The position numbers and the translations under genes are program-made. From contig NZ_JAKGAS010000002.1 of NCBI RefSeq assembly GCF_021532655.1, positions 372,001 through 436,000 of the forward strand: a DNA stretch of 64,000 nucleotides. Direction: 5' to 3'. The notes below the pieces were generated by a model, which ran no database searches, was not told where the DNA came from, and was given only the letters and a program-made list of their open reading frames with translations. Positions 37,001-45,744 of the stretch are shown piece after piece; the first letter of the stretch is position 1, and every line of letters starts with the position of its first letter. The stretch comes from Paraglaciecola algarum (lineage in GTDB: Bacteria; Pseudomonadota; Gammaproteobacteria; Enterobacterales; Alteromonadaceae).

Positions 37001-38370
37001 CGTCTCCGTACCATAGCAATACCTCTGAAGCGACGATTGAAAAAATCGGCTCTGTAGGTGGTCCTGGCACTGCTGGCAATAAATTCGCTGTCATTACCGA
37101 TACCTTAGATTCAGATACTGGTGAGTTGCGTTATGCACTTGGCGATAATGGTCCTCTTGCCGCGGGTAGAATCGAAGTGGCGATTAAACGTCTTGACGAT
37201 GACCTAGGTAATGCAGACGCATTTATCAGCTTGTTCAACGAAAACACTAACAATGATGGTGCGATTTTAGACCTTCGTATTAGAGACGATAGTTTTGGTG
37301 TGCGTAGTCCTGGTGATCTAGATACCTCTGCTGCGCTAGTAATGCTTGATCAATTTATGAATGTGGTAATTACTTGGGAATACCCAGGTGGTGATACTAC
37401 GGTTAATCCATTAGTAACCGTGGAAATTGACGGTGTTAGTTTTATCGCGGAAGGCTTTACACCTGATAACAATTCGTTCGGTGGTGTGACTCACGTATCA
37501 TTTAGATTGGGTGGCAATAGTGCTGTAAGTGGAGCGACAGGTAAGTTTAGCCTCGATAACTTGTTTATATTCTCTGATACAGCAGGTACAACAGAAGTGT
37601 TCTCTGATGATTTTGAAGCTTATGCTGACGGTGATTCGTTAGATACAGACAATGCCGTATCTCCATACCACAGCAATACTTCAGAAGCTGTTGTGGGTGT
37701 CGAGGAAGGCGGTGCGATAGGTGGCCCTGGCAGTGCAGGTAATAAGGCCGCGGCCATTACCGATACATTAGATTCAGATACCGGAGAGTTACGTTATGCT
37801 CTTGGTGATGGTGGCCCATTAGTTGCTGGCCGATTTGAAGTGGCAATAAAGCGCTTGGATGACGATCTTGGAGATGGTGATGCATTTATTTCATTGTTCA
37901 ATGAAAATACCAATAATGATGGCGCTATTTTAGACCTGCGGATTAGAGATGATAGCTTTGGTGTGCGTAGTCCAAGCGATATAGATACTTCTGCTGCTCT
38001 AGTCATGCTAGACCAATTTATGAATGTAGTGGTGACTTGGGAATATCCTGAGGGTAACCTAGAAGTGACCCCTCTGGTGACTGTTGAGATTGACGGTGTG
38101 AGTTTTGTCACAGAAGGCTTTACTCCAGATAACAACTCTGTAGGTGGTGTGACTCATGCTTCAATTAGATTTGGAGACAACGGTGGTGTGAGAGAAACCA
38201 CGGGAGTGATAACAGTTGATAATATTGCAATCTACTCTGATACAGCAGGTAACGCTTTAGTATTCTCTGATGACTTTGAGACATATGTGGATGGTGACTC
38301 ATTAGACACCGATAACCCAGTTTCACCTTATAATTCTTCAACCTCTGAAGCAGTTGTGATTGTTGAATAA
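34063..38370 (+). CDS. Giant repeat lipoprotein with VCBS-like and four ~220-residue modules
   Basis: I do not recognise a named family for this 1435-residue protein. It begins with a lipoprotein signal (lipobox VISSC, then GDDTSK). Ig-like and carboxypeptidase-regulatory-like parts follow to about residue 335, then a VCBS-like domain (about 345-450; GSWSYTVDVANETVASL). A first module lies at about 458-680 and a second VCBS-like domain at about 685-785 (GSWTYTLDTNNATIAAL). Three closely similar modules begin at residues 797, 1016 and 1237, each starting DSDTGELRYALGD and ending near FSDDFE-Y-DGDSLDTDN. The predicted fold is all-beta and acidic, like a lectin or jelly-roll. A surface-bound, calcium-rich polysaccharide-binding or adhesion role is inferred from the neighbouring alginate lyase. 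Confidence 0.8.
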   Translation: MNKLKLFTLCVISATVISSCGDDTSKLQGNSNGAIEIVGSDFLAGSTLTTSLSDPDGIVDGTVSYLWSTGATGSSYTITEDDEGTVITASALYTDKAGFMEGVGASTPLIRPTLNVTANVVKGPVSGASCDLFSIDDSGAAGSTSEASAMSDATGAVTFIDVHYEGTALISCTGGTYLDESTGNTVDAPELRAVLNVVEGDAETPAPSYVVSPLTEMAVQAAGANLNDFAAVADTINQRFGIRFDATEVQPTVVGVDVLGADGAENSDRYGSVLALLSQLDSDDADKDIAAVIAELAADIADGSFADATLDAFELAQTNLQTTSQVASYVDESLLDVIGSAVGYNNDPVTAIIEGVFSGTVPHTATSPLTGAVSVTDPNFEEDAIIIQSDVALDFGSFSIAADGSWSYTVDVANETVASLELGESVNDLVTITSIDGTTAEINIRVASLTQVVKLSDIGGDTGEIYYNLDNLRQGKLTASFAKEEARGSDGNIKDAYIALYGSSGSNSESLVDVRIQGNQIIDDVAVEPRFFVRNTDSAAYPGNIITAPFVEEQFYEISIAWDLDAVEQLTITVDGEVIGGGAFSTAAVVDSDYENLAQWFADGVQRVQFRFGDNDRTIPFGSFYVDNIAVYSDTAGTVSVFEDDFESYAEGDTLDGDNSPYGTAIYAEVVVFDVGGAAEPTPAVFFGLTGAIAGDEATSTGAVSVLDPDDGEAFIQPASLTGMYGTLDILDDGSWTYTLDTNNATIAALVVGERETDTFTIESFDGTTAELAITITGTVVVNTGANNVAVIVDTLDSDTGELRYALGDNGPLAAGRIEVKVKRLDDDLGNADAFITLFNENTNNDGAILDLRLRDDSFGVRSPGDVDTSAATMVLDTFMDVVITWEYPGGDTTVNPLVTVEVDGVSFNAEGFTPDNNSFGGVTHVSFRLGGNSAVSEATGKFTLDDLSIFSDTAGTTVVFSDDFENYADGDSLDTDNAASPYHSNTSEATIEKIGSVGGPGTAGNKFAVITDTLDSDTGELRYALGDNGPLAAGRIEVAIKRLDDDLGNADAFISLFNENTNNDGAILDLRIRDDSFGVRSPGDLDTSAALVMLDQFMNVVITWEYPGGDTTVNPLVTVEIDGVSFIAEGFTPDNNSFGGVTHVSFRLGGNSAVSGATGKFSLDNLFIFSDTAGTTEVFSDDFEAYADGDSLDTDNAVSPYHSNTSEAVVGVEEGGAIGGPGSAGNKAAAITDTLDSDTGELRYALGDGGPLVAGRFEVAIKRLDDDLGDGDAFISLFNENTNNDGAILDLRIRDDSFGVRSPSDIDTSAALVMLDQFMNVVVTWEYPEGNLEVTPLVTVEIDGVSFVTEGFTPDNNSVGGVTHASIRFGDNGGVRETTGVITVDNIAIYSDTAGNALVFSDDFETYVDGDSLDTDNPVSPYNSSTSEAVVIVE
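36451..38367 (+). repeat. Three tandem ~660-bp coding repeats
   Basis: Units begin at 36451, 37108 and 37771 (spacing 657 and 663 bp), each opening with GATTCAGATAC. The first two are very similar at the DNA level over long stretches, for example GATGACCTAGGTAATGCAGA in both, which points to recent duplication. The third is more diverged. A fourth, distant copy lies upstream near 35436. Confidence 0.9.
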
Positions 38371-38388
38371 AGTTTAATATGTGTGTGT

Positions 38389-38425
38389 AAAGCACTTAAG
38401 GTGTTAAACCTTAAGTGCTTTTTAT
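38389..38425. terminator. Strong terminator after the repeat lipoprotein
   Basis: AAAGCACTTAAGG and CCTTAAGTGCTTT form a perfect 13-bp stem with a 7-nt loop and T runs on both sides. It lies between convergent genes and could end both the lipoprotein and the glmU transcripts. Confidence 0.9.
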
Positions 38426-38488
38426 TAGTGAGATAAAAACTTAGTGAAATAAAAAAGCTAGAAGTTTACTAATCAGTGACTCAAACTT

Positions 38489-39847
38489 TTACTTTTTAAC
38501 AGGACGTTCCCAATTGCCAATATTGCGCTGCTTGGCACGAGCAATAGCCAGTTCACCATCTTCAATAGACTTAGTAATGATTGAACCTGCACCCACAGTG
38601 GCATTTTTACCAATATTAGCCGGTGCCACTAACGAACTATTTGAACCAACAAAAGCGCCGTCACCAATGGTGGTTTTAAATTTATTCACACCGTCATAGT
38701 TACAGGTGATAGTGCCAGCACCTATGTTGACGCCTTTGCCTACTAATGTGTCACCTAAGTAAGTGAAGTGATTGGCTTTAGAGCCTTCGCCTAAAATGGT
38801 TTTTTTCATTTCAACAAAATTACCCACTTTAGCATTTTGATGCATTACCGCTCCAGGGCGGAGTCGAGCAAACGGCCCTACATTACAGTTTTCGCCCACT
38901 TGCGCTTGTTCAATGATTGAATTAGCTTCAATATTGGCACCAGTGGCAATATCGCAATCTATTAACACACAGTTAGGGCCAATGTTCACATTTGAACCAA
39001 TGTTAACTTTGCCTTTAATCACTACGTTTACATCTATATTGATGTCTTGGCCAACACTTAATTCGCCGCGTAAGTCAAACCTATGGGGGTCATTTAAACT
39101 TACACCTTGAGCCATAATTGCTTGCGCTTGTTCAAACTGAAATGCACGTTCGATATTAGCAAGTTGCATGCGGTTATTAATGCCTTCGACTTCAATAGCT
39201 GAACTTGGGTGAGAGGCTTTAATGACTTTGCCTTCGTTGGCGGCCATTTCGATGACATCGGTCAGATAAAATTCGCCTTGAGCATTATCACTGTTTAACT
39301 GGCTTAACCAACGCTTTAAATCTTTACCGGCCATGATCATCATGCCAGTGTTGATTTCGGTAATTTGTCTTTGTACGTCAGTGGCGTCTTTATGTTCAAC
39401 AATAGCCGTGACTTGGTCACCTTGGCGAATGATACGGCCCATACCTGTGGGATCATCTAAGTGCACAGTTAATAAGGCCAAATCTGCACTTTGTTTGATG
39501 GCAATCAATTGCGCTAGAGTTTCTGGTTTAATTAAAGGTGCGTCGCCCACTAATATCAATACATCTTCTTCATCGGATAGGTGCGGTACTGCTTGTTGAA
39601 CTGCATGGCCAGTGCCGAGTTGCTCAGCCTGTAAACACCAATTTAATTGATTATGGTCCAAGGTTTGTTTTAATTGATCTGCGCCATGTCCGTAAATCAG
39701 GTTAACCGAACTAGCACCAATAGTGTTAACTGTATCTATAATGCGCTGCACCATAGGTTTTCCACCAATTGGGTGTAACACTTTAGGAAGAGAAGATTTC
39801 ATTCTCGTTCCTTTTCCTGCCGCTAACACTACTACTGAAAAAGCCAT
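38489..39847 (-). CDS. glmU: Bifunctional GlcNAc-1-P uridyltransferase / GlcN-1-P acetyltransferase
   Basis: GlmU makes UDP-GlcNAc in two steps. The N-terminal nucleotidyltransferase shows [30 protein letters not shown] and LVGDAPLI. The C-terminal left-handed beta-helix has the hexapeptide repeats and acetyltransferase residues in [29 protein letters not shown] and [10 protein letters not shown]. The length of 452 residues is normal. It is transcribed alone here; in many gammaproteobacteria it lies near atpC or glmS, but glmS is 7 kb away with other genes between. Confidence 0.97.
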   Translation of the reverse strand: MAFSVVVLAAGKGTRMKSSLPKVLHPIGGKPMVQRIIDTVNTIGASSVNLIYGHGADQLKQTLDHNQLNWCLQAEQLGTGHAVQQAVPHLSDEEDVLILVGDAPLIKPETLAQLIAIKQSADLALLTVHLDDPTGMGRIIRQGDQVTAIVEHKDATDVQRQITEINTGMMIMAGKDLKRWLSQLNSDNAQGEFYLTDVIEMAANEGKVIKASHPSSAIEVEGINNRMQLANIERAFQFEQAQAIMAQGVSLNDPHRFDLRGELSVGQDINIDVNVVIKGKVNIGSNVNIGPNCVLIDCDIATGANIEANSIIEQAQVGENCNVGPFARLRPGAVMHQNAKVGNFVEMKKTILGEGSKANHFTYLGDTLVGKGVNIGAGTITCNYDGVNKFKTTIGDGAFVGSNSSLVAPANIGKNATVGAGSIITKSIEDGELAIARAKQRNIGNWERPVKK

Positions 39848-39893
39848 AAAAATCCCTAAATAAAGAAGTTGGGGTATTTTACTTAATTGATTT

Positions 39894-39922
39894 AAAAGTG
39901 CACATAGTTAATGTGCACTTTT
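39894..39922. terminator. Bidirectional terminator after the GH50 gene
   Basis: AAAAGTGCACAT and ATGTGCACTTTT form a perfect 12-bp stem with a 5-nt loop. Its A/T-rich ends supply a T run in both directions. It lies 41 bp past the GH50 stop and just upstream of glmU. Confidence 0.88.
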
Positions 39923-39963
39923 AATTTTGAGCTTCTGTAGGCTTATATCAAAACTGATTAGTC

Positions 39964-42309
39964 TTATTTTCCGTAACGTTTGGAATACATATCAGACGTA
40001 ATTTCTTGAACCGCTTGAATGAGCTCAGGGTAAGGAATATCTGTGGTAGTGACAAATCCAATATTGGCATTTTCGCCATCAAAAGAACGCCCAGAAATAG
40101 GTTCATCGACGTATTGGAACCAATGGGCACCAACCATATAAGGTTTGTCTAATACACTTCGCATGTATTTTTTATACATAGCGGCACGTTCTGTTTGGTT
40201 TGCAGCATGTACAATACCAGGATTAAACATGCCTGAATCTGTGGCTGTACCAATATGGAATTCACCTATGGTCACAGGTAAGTCTACCTCTGTTAAAAAG
40301 TCCCAGAAATGTGGCTGTACACCTTCTTCATAAATATTAAAACTTAATACATCTGAATATTTGATTGATGCCTTAATAATTTCGTCAGGCATGCCCCAAT
40401 TAGCCATTCTAGCACCCATGTACAAATGATTTGGTAAAGCTTGCTCAAGTGTGTTGTGCACCACAATAAAGTATTGTTCACCGAGCATTTCTAACATTTT
40501 TGATAAGTCTTGGATTAGTGCTGCTGAATGTTGAGTAAAGGTGATGCCATTTTCTAGTTCAGACCAAGTGGTTAAATCTGTTTGCCATTTTTGATTTACT
40601 TGTTCGACAGAAGAGTATTTTGTTTTTAAGTGCTTAGTGAATGCGGCTTTAGCTGGGCTTTCATCCGTACTTTTAGATAATGCGTCTAATATTACGCCGT
40701 ATCGAGCTTCCACTGAACCTTCTCGTTCGCCCCAACTTTTTTCGTTATCAATAAAAATACCTGCACACCAAGGTGAAGCTTTTACCTTTTCGGCGATTTC
40801 ATTGATGGTAATTTCTGCGCGCTGTTTAAAAACAGGATCGTATGGATCTGGCATTAATCCCCAGTGGTTGGTTTTTCCAGACAAGGTTTTGAAATTGCCA
40901 ATAATCCATCCATTGGCGAAATAAGGAATTTTATCTTTATGATCATAAAACGCAGGATCAACCCAGTTGCCAAAAGAGGTAAATCCCCAATGTTTCATGC
41001 GATCTAATGTAACTTGATGCCATTGTTTTACGTAGGACTCTGGTTCTGTTTCTCCATAACGACGTTCTAGATTAGCTCGATAAAAACTATATGTTTCTCC
41101 GTGTTTAACCGCCCCCTTGTGTGTTGAACGGCGGTAACTGTAGTGATCGGCTAAGGGATCATCGTATTCAGGCAACCATTCAAACATATTGTTGCGAATA
41201 GCGGATGTGACAAAACGTGTTTGTTTTATTTCATCAGCTATTTTTATAATGCCCATGGAGTCTTCCGGTGTGGTTTCATCGTCTCGAACTATTCTGATTT
41301 CTGGTGCTGCGTAATCGACTCCGGTAATAGTAGTCAGGTTAGCCATACGTACGTTTGCTGGACCATGGGAGAAAAATAGATAACCTTCTGGATCAACCAT
41401 CCACCATTTGCCCTCTACTTTTTGTGTTCTGAAGTAGCCTGTGGCTTCCAGTTTAGGACCATTTTTGTAGCCACCAAAACGAGAGCGGTCAGGCATACCT
41501 TTTGATGATTTAAGTAGAGCGAGTTCTTCATCGGCTAATTCTTTGAGTTTTTGTTCAGAGGTCACTTTTAGTGGGTAGTCACGCTTGGCGTTTTGACCAA
41601 ATTTATCCACTATGTTTACTAACCATTCTTTATCAGTTGCAGGGTTGGCTCTAATACGAATGTCGTCTATTGACACATGTTTATCTTCAAGCACACCAAT
41701 AGTTGAAAAATTCAATGCAGTGATAGTATTTAGATTAACTTGGGAAGCGCGCCATGATCGCCACACCATTAAGTCATCTTTGGTTTGCCAAGGTGGAGCG
41801 TCGCCCCAAAGTCCAACTTCTGTTTCGGCTTCTTTGCCTTTAAGTGGGAAATATACAGTTCCGGTATAACCTACAGGTAAACTGATAGATCTTTTTTGAA
41901 TTTCTCCTTGAGGGTTTTCTACCGATAAATATAAGTGAATAGCGGTATCACCGGTATTTTCTGCATCAAAAGCTAAGTTATAGTTATTATAACTTGTAAG
42001 ATCCCAAGGTGATGCTGGTTGAATACGCACGGCTGAAATATTTTGTTGGGCAGAAAAATTAATTTTGAGTTTTTTGCCATCTTTATTAGACATATCAGCA
42101 ACAAAATTTTGTATGTTTGCTGAGGAACTAGTCCAGGCTTCCTGATGAGAAGAGTCAAAATTAACTAAGGACAAAAGTACTTGCTCTTTTTCAAAAGGGT
42201 CGACTGGATACTCATCTTGCGAAGGAGAGCTTTTTTCATTGGGACTACATGCGGATAAGCTAGTAATAAGAAAAAACGTTAATAACCTAATATTTTGTCT
42301 AGTGGGCAT
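39964..42309 (-). CDS. GH50 family beta-agarase, lipoprotein
   Basis: This 781-residue agar-degrading enzyme is anchored by a lipoprotein signal (lipobox SLSAC). An N-terminal beta-sandwich (about residues 45-225, with WDLTSYNNYNLAFDAENTG) resembles a carbohydrate-binding module. The catalytic TIM barrel starts near residue 285 (ATGYFRTQKVEGKWWMVDPE). The acid/base Glu is at 523 in FIDNEKSWG and the nucleophile Glu at 683 in TIGEFHIGT, both as expected for GH50. Members are mostly exo-acting and release neoagarobiose. The gene is alone, with its own strong terminator and no other agar genes beside it. Activity on a related galactan is possible. Confidence 0.9.
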   Translation of the reverse strand: MPTRQNIRLLTFFLITSLSACSPNEKSSPSQDEYPVDPFEKEQVLLSLVNFDSSHQEAWTSSSANIQNFVADMSNKDGKKLKINFSAQQNISAVRIQPASPWDLTSYNNYNLAFDAENTGDTAIHLYLSVENPQGEIQKRSISLPVGYTGTVYFPLKGKEAETEVGLWGDAPPWQTKDDLMVWRSWRASQVNLNTITALNFSTIGVLEDKHVSIDDIRIRANPATDKEWLVNIVDKFGQNAKRDYPLKVTSEQKLKELADEELALLKSSKGMPDRSRFGGYKNGPKLEATGYFRTQKVEGKWWMVDPEGYLFFSHGPANVRMANLTTITGVDYAAPEIRIVRDDETTPEDSMGIIKIADEIKQTRFVTSAIRNNMFEWLPEYDDPLADHYSYRRSTHKGAVKHGETYSFYRANLERRYGETEPESYVKQWHQVTLDRMKHWGFTSFGNWVDPAFYDHKDKIPYFANGWIIGNFKTLSGKTNHWGLMPDPYDPVFKQRAEITINEIAEKVKASPWCAGIFIDNEKSWGEREGSVEARYGVILDALSKSTDESPAKAAFTKHLKTKYSSVEQVNQKWQTDLTTWSELENGITFTQHSAALIQDLSKMLEMLGEQYFIVVHNTLEQALPNHLYMGARMANWGMPDEIIKASIKYSDVLSFNIYEEGVQPHFWDFLTEVDLPVTIGEFHIGTATDSGMFNPGIVHAANQTERAAMYKKYMRSVLDKPYMVGAHWFQYVDEPISGRSFDGENANIGFVTTTDIPYPELIQAVQEITSDMYSKRYGK

Positions 42310-42958
42310 TTTATTGATCTCTAACGGTTATAAGCTAAGTATCAATATGTTAAACATATTAGCCATAAATGCAAACTGTTAACAATATACCAGAGTGGGG
42401 TTGTTTAACCCAGTTCGGGATTATTTACCCAGGGGCTGTTGATCTTTAGTGTATAAATTTTGTTCAAACTAAACGCTTTTTAATTGAGGCGCTGACTTAA
42501 AGGCGCGATTTCTATAAAAAAGGTGGATTAAGTCAAAAGTCAGCAACACAAAAATATATGGAATATTTTTGAACAGCTTTAGCTGGCCTGCTTGCAGGTG
42601 AGCTACATGGATGTAGCGAATAAAGAGTAAAAAGCGTTTAGGAAGACATACTTTCTTTAAACAAATGACGCAGCGTTTGTGCAATATTTCTTCTGCTTCA
42701 GCACTCACTCATGTAGCACAACTACACCACACTCGAGCTTCATTGTATAAATACCCCACAACTTGCTGCAAAAAAATACACCAAAGATCAACAGCCCCTA
42801 GTTATAATCAGAAAGTAGTATGGCAATCTCTGAAAAAAATGATTACAGTGATCGTCTAAGGAATATTCTCTGTATTAAAGAGAATGAGCGCTGTTAAATT
42901 TGATGTGTGATGATAAATTGTCAAATTGAAGTTGGACAAGTAATGAGCAAGGCTGCCT
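42310..42958. other. Intergenic region holding a MITE
   Basis: These 649 bases between the GH50 and diguanylate cyclase genes hold the 368-bp MITE described separately. I see no genuine gene. Short open frames here fall inside the element and show no family features or ribosome binding sites. Confidence 0.7.
42432..42799. mobile_element. MITE-like element, 368 bp
   Basis: The ends are inverted repeats: AGGGGCTGTTGATCTTTAGT at the left and, on the other strand, AGGGGCTGTTGATCTTTGGT at the right, matching at 23 of 24 bases from the tip. No transposase frame lies inside, and the interior has short internal palindromes. No clear target duplication is seen. A decayed left end occurs at 7347-7398. 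It is probably mobilised in trans by an insertion sequence with the same ends. Confidence 0.8.
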
Positions 42959-44383
42959 GTGAATATATTTCGAACCTTACATCGTAGTATTTTAATACTT
43001 TTTGCTGTGGTGGTAGTGTCAATTTTGGCACTTGCCCACATTAGCATCTCTAAAATTGTTGCTGAACAAAGTAGGGCGCAACAACAATCTCATTCTCCAG
43101 CATTAAAGTTGATTACAGAACAATTAATGCGGCCCTTGCACATTTCGCAAACCTTAGCTCAAGCACAAGAACTTAAACAGATCATGGCCAACCCTCAAGA
43201 TAGAGAGCAAGATATATTTGCTATGTTGGCACGTTTGAATAAAGAATTTGATTTAAACTTTTTTATCGCAAGTGAAATCAATCGTGTTCAATATGACTCC
43301 AAAGGTCGCAAATTAGAATTAATTGAAGGCAAGGTAGACTGGTACTTTAGGTACAAAGCACAACCTGAAACAGCTATGGCAGATATAGGCCAATGGCAAA
43401 ACCCTCAATTTTATATCGATTTAAAAATATTCGATGAAAAAGGCAAGTTTCTAGGTGTGTTTGGTGTAGGTAAGAGTTTAAAAGGGTTCACTGAGGTATT
43501 CGGCCAATACAAGAATACTTTTGGCTATGACTTTATTTTTGTTGACCAAAATAAAGATATCACTTTGACTTCAGACATAGAGTTATTAGTGCAAGGCGCC
43601 ACATTTAAAAACTTAGCGAATTTACCTTGGTTTCAAGCTTTGGATGAACAGCAACAAAGCCAATCATTGAATAATTTATTATTACCCATTAAAGGGCAGG
43701 AGTCGTTAATAGCGGAACTCAATATTCAACCTTTTGATTGGACCCTTTATTTAATCACTCCGTTAGAATCTAGACAAACAGAAATTAGTCGCGGTTTTAT
43801 GTTCAGTATTGTGACTTTATTAGTGGTTATTTTTGGCTTATTTTTGTTGATCTACAATCTATTGTATTACTTCAAAAAGGATATGCAGAAGATCAAACAA
43901 ATCGATATTCTGACTGAGTTGTCAAATCGTAGTAATATGAACTTGAAGTTCGATGAGTTAATGTATGAAAAACAATCTGTTAGCTTGGTTTTAGTGAATT
44001 TGGATAACTTTAAACCGATTAACGAAACTCATGGTCGAAAAGCAGGTGACATAGTTTTACGCCAAGTCGCGCAAATGTTACAAAGTGAAGTCAGGAACAG
44101 TGATTATCTAGGCCGCTGGAGTGGTGAAGAATTTATTATATTGATGCCCAACACTGGTCCTCATGAAGCTGTAGATGTTTGTCAGGGATTATGTAAAAAA
44201 CTATCTGCCATGACAATCACTACCGGCACTACGTCTATCCAAATTACCGCTAGCTTTGGAGTGTCATTTACGGCAATTCCTCGACCAATATCTGAAGTAG
44301 TATCAGCTGCCGATGATGCCTTATTTACCGCAAAACGTGATGGACGTAATATGGTGAAAATGCAGTTAATTAAAGCGGATTAG
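42959..44383 (+). CDS. Membrane diguanylate cyclase with Cache-like sensor
   Basis: The 474-residue protein has a transmembrane helix at about residues 10-28, an extracytoplasmic sensor (about 35-275) of double-Cache type, a second transmembrane helix (about 282-303) and a GGDEF domain. The catalytic loop reads RWSGEEF, with Ser in place of the first Gly; such SGEEF forms are known to stay active. The RxxD inhibitory site is not obvious. The start is a GTG with an AAGG ribosome binding site eight bases upstream, and the next in-frame Met lies well past the first membrane helix. It makes c-di-GMP in response to an unknown external signal. Its end overlaps the convergent EamA gene by 14 bp. Confidence 0.88.
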   Translation: MNIFRTLHRSILILFAVVVVSILALAHISISKIVAEQSRAQQQSHSPALKLITEQLMRPLHISQTLAQAQELKQIMANPQDREQDIFAMLARLNKEFDLNFFIASEINRVQYDSKGRKLELIEGKVDWYFRYKAQPETAMADIGQWQNPQFYIDLKIFDEKGKFLGVFGVGKSLKGFTEVFGQYKNTFGYDFIFVDQNKDITLTSDIELLVQGATFKNLANLPWFQALDEQQQSQSLNNLLLPIKGQESLIAELNIQPFDWTLYLITPLESRQTEISRGFMFSIVTLLVVIFGLFLLIYNLLYYFKKDMQKIKQIDILTELSNRSNMNLKFDELMYEKQSVSLVLVNLDNFKPINETHGRKAGDIVLRQVAQMLQSEVRNSDYLGRWSGEEFIILMPNTGPHEAVDVCQGLCKKLSAMTITTGTTSIQITASFGVSFTAIPRPISEVVSAADDALFTAKRDGRNMVKMQLIKAD

Positions 44384-45266
44384 GGCTTACTGTAGAGCGC
44401 TTCTTAAAACGTAATACGCCTGTGGTTAATGCCACGCCTATTAGTACTAAACTTGCACCTAATAACATGTTCAACGTTAATACTTCCTGCAAAAACACTA
44501 TGCCCCACATCACGCCAAATACTGGCACTAAATAAGCTACGGTTATGGCTTTTTCTGCACCTACTTTGGCTATCAGTCTAAAATACATAATAGATGCAAT
44601 ACCGGTGCAAAACAGTCCCAAAACTATGACTTGTATCCAACTATCCATACTTGGATTGGTTTCTGGCCAAAAAAACAAACTGATGGGGAAAAGTATGATT
44701 AATGAAAAATAATGGCTACCAGCGGCTATGGTGAGTGACTTAACCCCAGTTAAATATTTTTTCGAGTAACAAGCAGATAAGCCGTATCCAAAAGTAGCAA
44801 CTAATGCAGCTAATATCGGCAGATACACAACTTCAACTACCGCATAGATTTTACTTAAACTGAGCAACAATACTCCCATAAAACCCAAGAATAAACCAAA
44901 TACAGCTATTTTTGATAGGTTGTCTTTAAGCCAGAAAAATCCCACTAAGGCACCAAACATTGGCGCGGTGGCATTTAATATCGAGCTATAACCAGCTCCC
45001 AAATGGTAAGTGCTATAACTAAATAAACAAAAAGGCACCGCTGTGTTGGCGACAGCCAAGAAAAGAATTGGCTTCCATTGATGTTTAAATTCTGCAAATA
45101 ACTTTCGATACACAAAAAAAGGAAACAATGCCAAGGCTGCGATACCTGTGCGTAAGGTGACTAACATAACCGGCCCGAAGTCACCGGTAGTGGTTCGCAT
45201 AAATAAAAAAGATGCACCCCATAACGCAGACAAAATTAACAACTCGATGAAATACTTAAATGGCAC
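44370..45266 (-). CDS. EamA/DMT-family transporter
   Basis: The 298-residue inner-membrane protein has ten hydrophobic helices arranged as two EamA repeats (LSALWGASFLFMRTT opening the first, VVEVVYLPILAALVATFGYG the second). Such drug/metabolite transporters export small metabolites or amino acids. It starts at a GTG that overlaps the end of the Ogt gene by 11 bp and so is translationally coupled to it. Its presence behind DNA alkylation-repair genes may be incidental or mean export of a toxic compound. Confidence 0.88.
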   Translation of the reverse strand: MPFKYFIELLILSALWGASFLFMRTTTGDFGPVMLVTLRTGIAALALFPFFVYRKLFAEFKHQWKPILFLAVANTAVPFCLFSYSTYHLGAGYSSILNATAPMFGALVGFFWLKDNLSKIAVFGLFLGFMGVLLLSLSKIYAVVEVVYLPILAALVATFGYGLSACYSKKYLTGVKSLTIAAGSHYFSLIILFPISLFFWPETNPSMDSWIQVIVLGLFCTGIASIMYFRLIAKVGAEKAITVAYLVPVFGVMWGIVFLQEVLTLNMLLGASLVLIGVALTTGVLRFKKRSTVSPNPL

Positions 45267-45744
45267 TGGTGTTTGTCCTTATTGTTTTTTCTAGGGTTAA
45301 TAGACGTTGTTTACGTGTGGTTCCCCATGCATACCCAGTTAAGCTGCCGTCACTGCCAATGACTCTATGACATGGAACAATGATCGCAATCGGATTGCGC
45401 CCATTTGCCGAACCGACTGCTCTGACTGCTTTGGGATTATTAATTTTTCTAGCAATATCAGCGTAACTAAAGGTTTCACCTAGGGGGATTTTTAAAAGTT
45501 GTTCCCACACCTTTTTTTGAAATTCGGTACCGTTAAGCACAATCGGAATATCAAAATTGCTTCTTTGCCCTGCGAAATATTCAGTTAATTGTTCAGCCGC
45601 ACTTTCTGTGTGCTGGTTGGTAAAGTCAGGTGCGTCAGTTGTTTGCTCAAAACGAAGGGAGGTCACTCCGTTTACATTTGCCTGAATTTCAATTTTACCA
45701 AATGTACTGTTTAAGTGTTGGATAAATTGTGTTGTTTTATTCAT
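45256..45744 (-). CDS. ogt: Methylated-DNA--protein-cysteine methyltransferase
   Basis: This suicide repair protein moves an alkyl group from O6-alkylguanine to its own Cys. The active-site loop IIVPCHRVIG and the helix-turn-helix FSYADIARKINNPKAVRAVG are intact. I start at the ATG at 45744 (MNKTTQFIQHL), giving 162 residues, because its ATG overlaps the Ada-AlkA stop as ATGA, the classic coupled arrangement. The longer frame would add 13 residues from inside the upstream gene. It forms a compact repair operon with the Ada-AlkA fusion and the EamA gene. Confidence 0.92.
   Translation of the reverse strand: MNKTTQFIQHLNSTFGKIEIQANVNGVTSLRFEQTTDAPDFTNQHTESAAEQLTEYFAGQRSNFDIPIVLNGTEFQKKVWEQLLKIPLGETFSYADIARKINNPKAVRAVGSANGRNPIAIIVPCHRVIGSDGSLTGYAWGTTRKQRLLTLEKTIRTNTSAI

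Noticed and set aside
36451..38367. CRISPR-like periodicity at 657-663 bp
   Set aside because: The repeats are in-frame protein modules with gradual divergence, not short repeats with unique spacers.
42469..42859. Two short open frames inside the 42-kb MITE as possible transposase remnants
   Set aside because: They carry no transposase motif and arise from the palindromic structure of the element.
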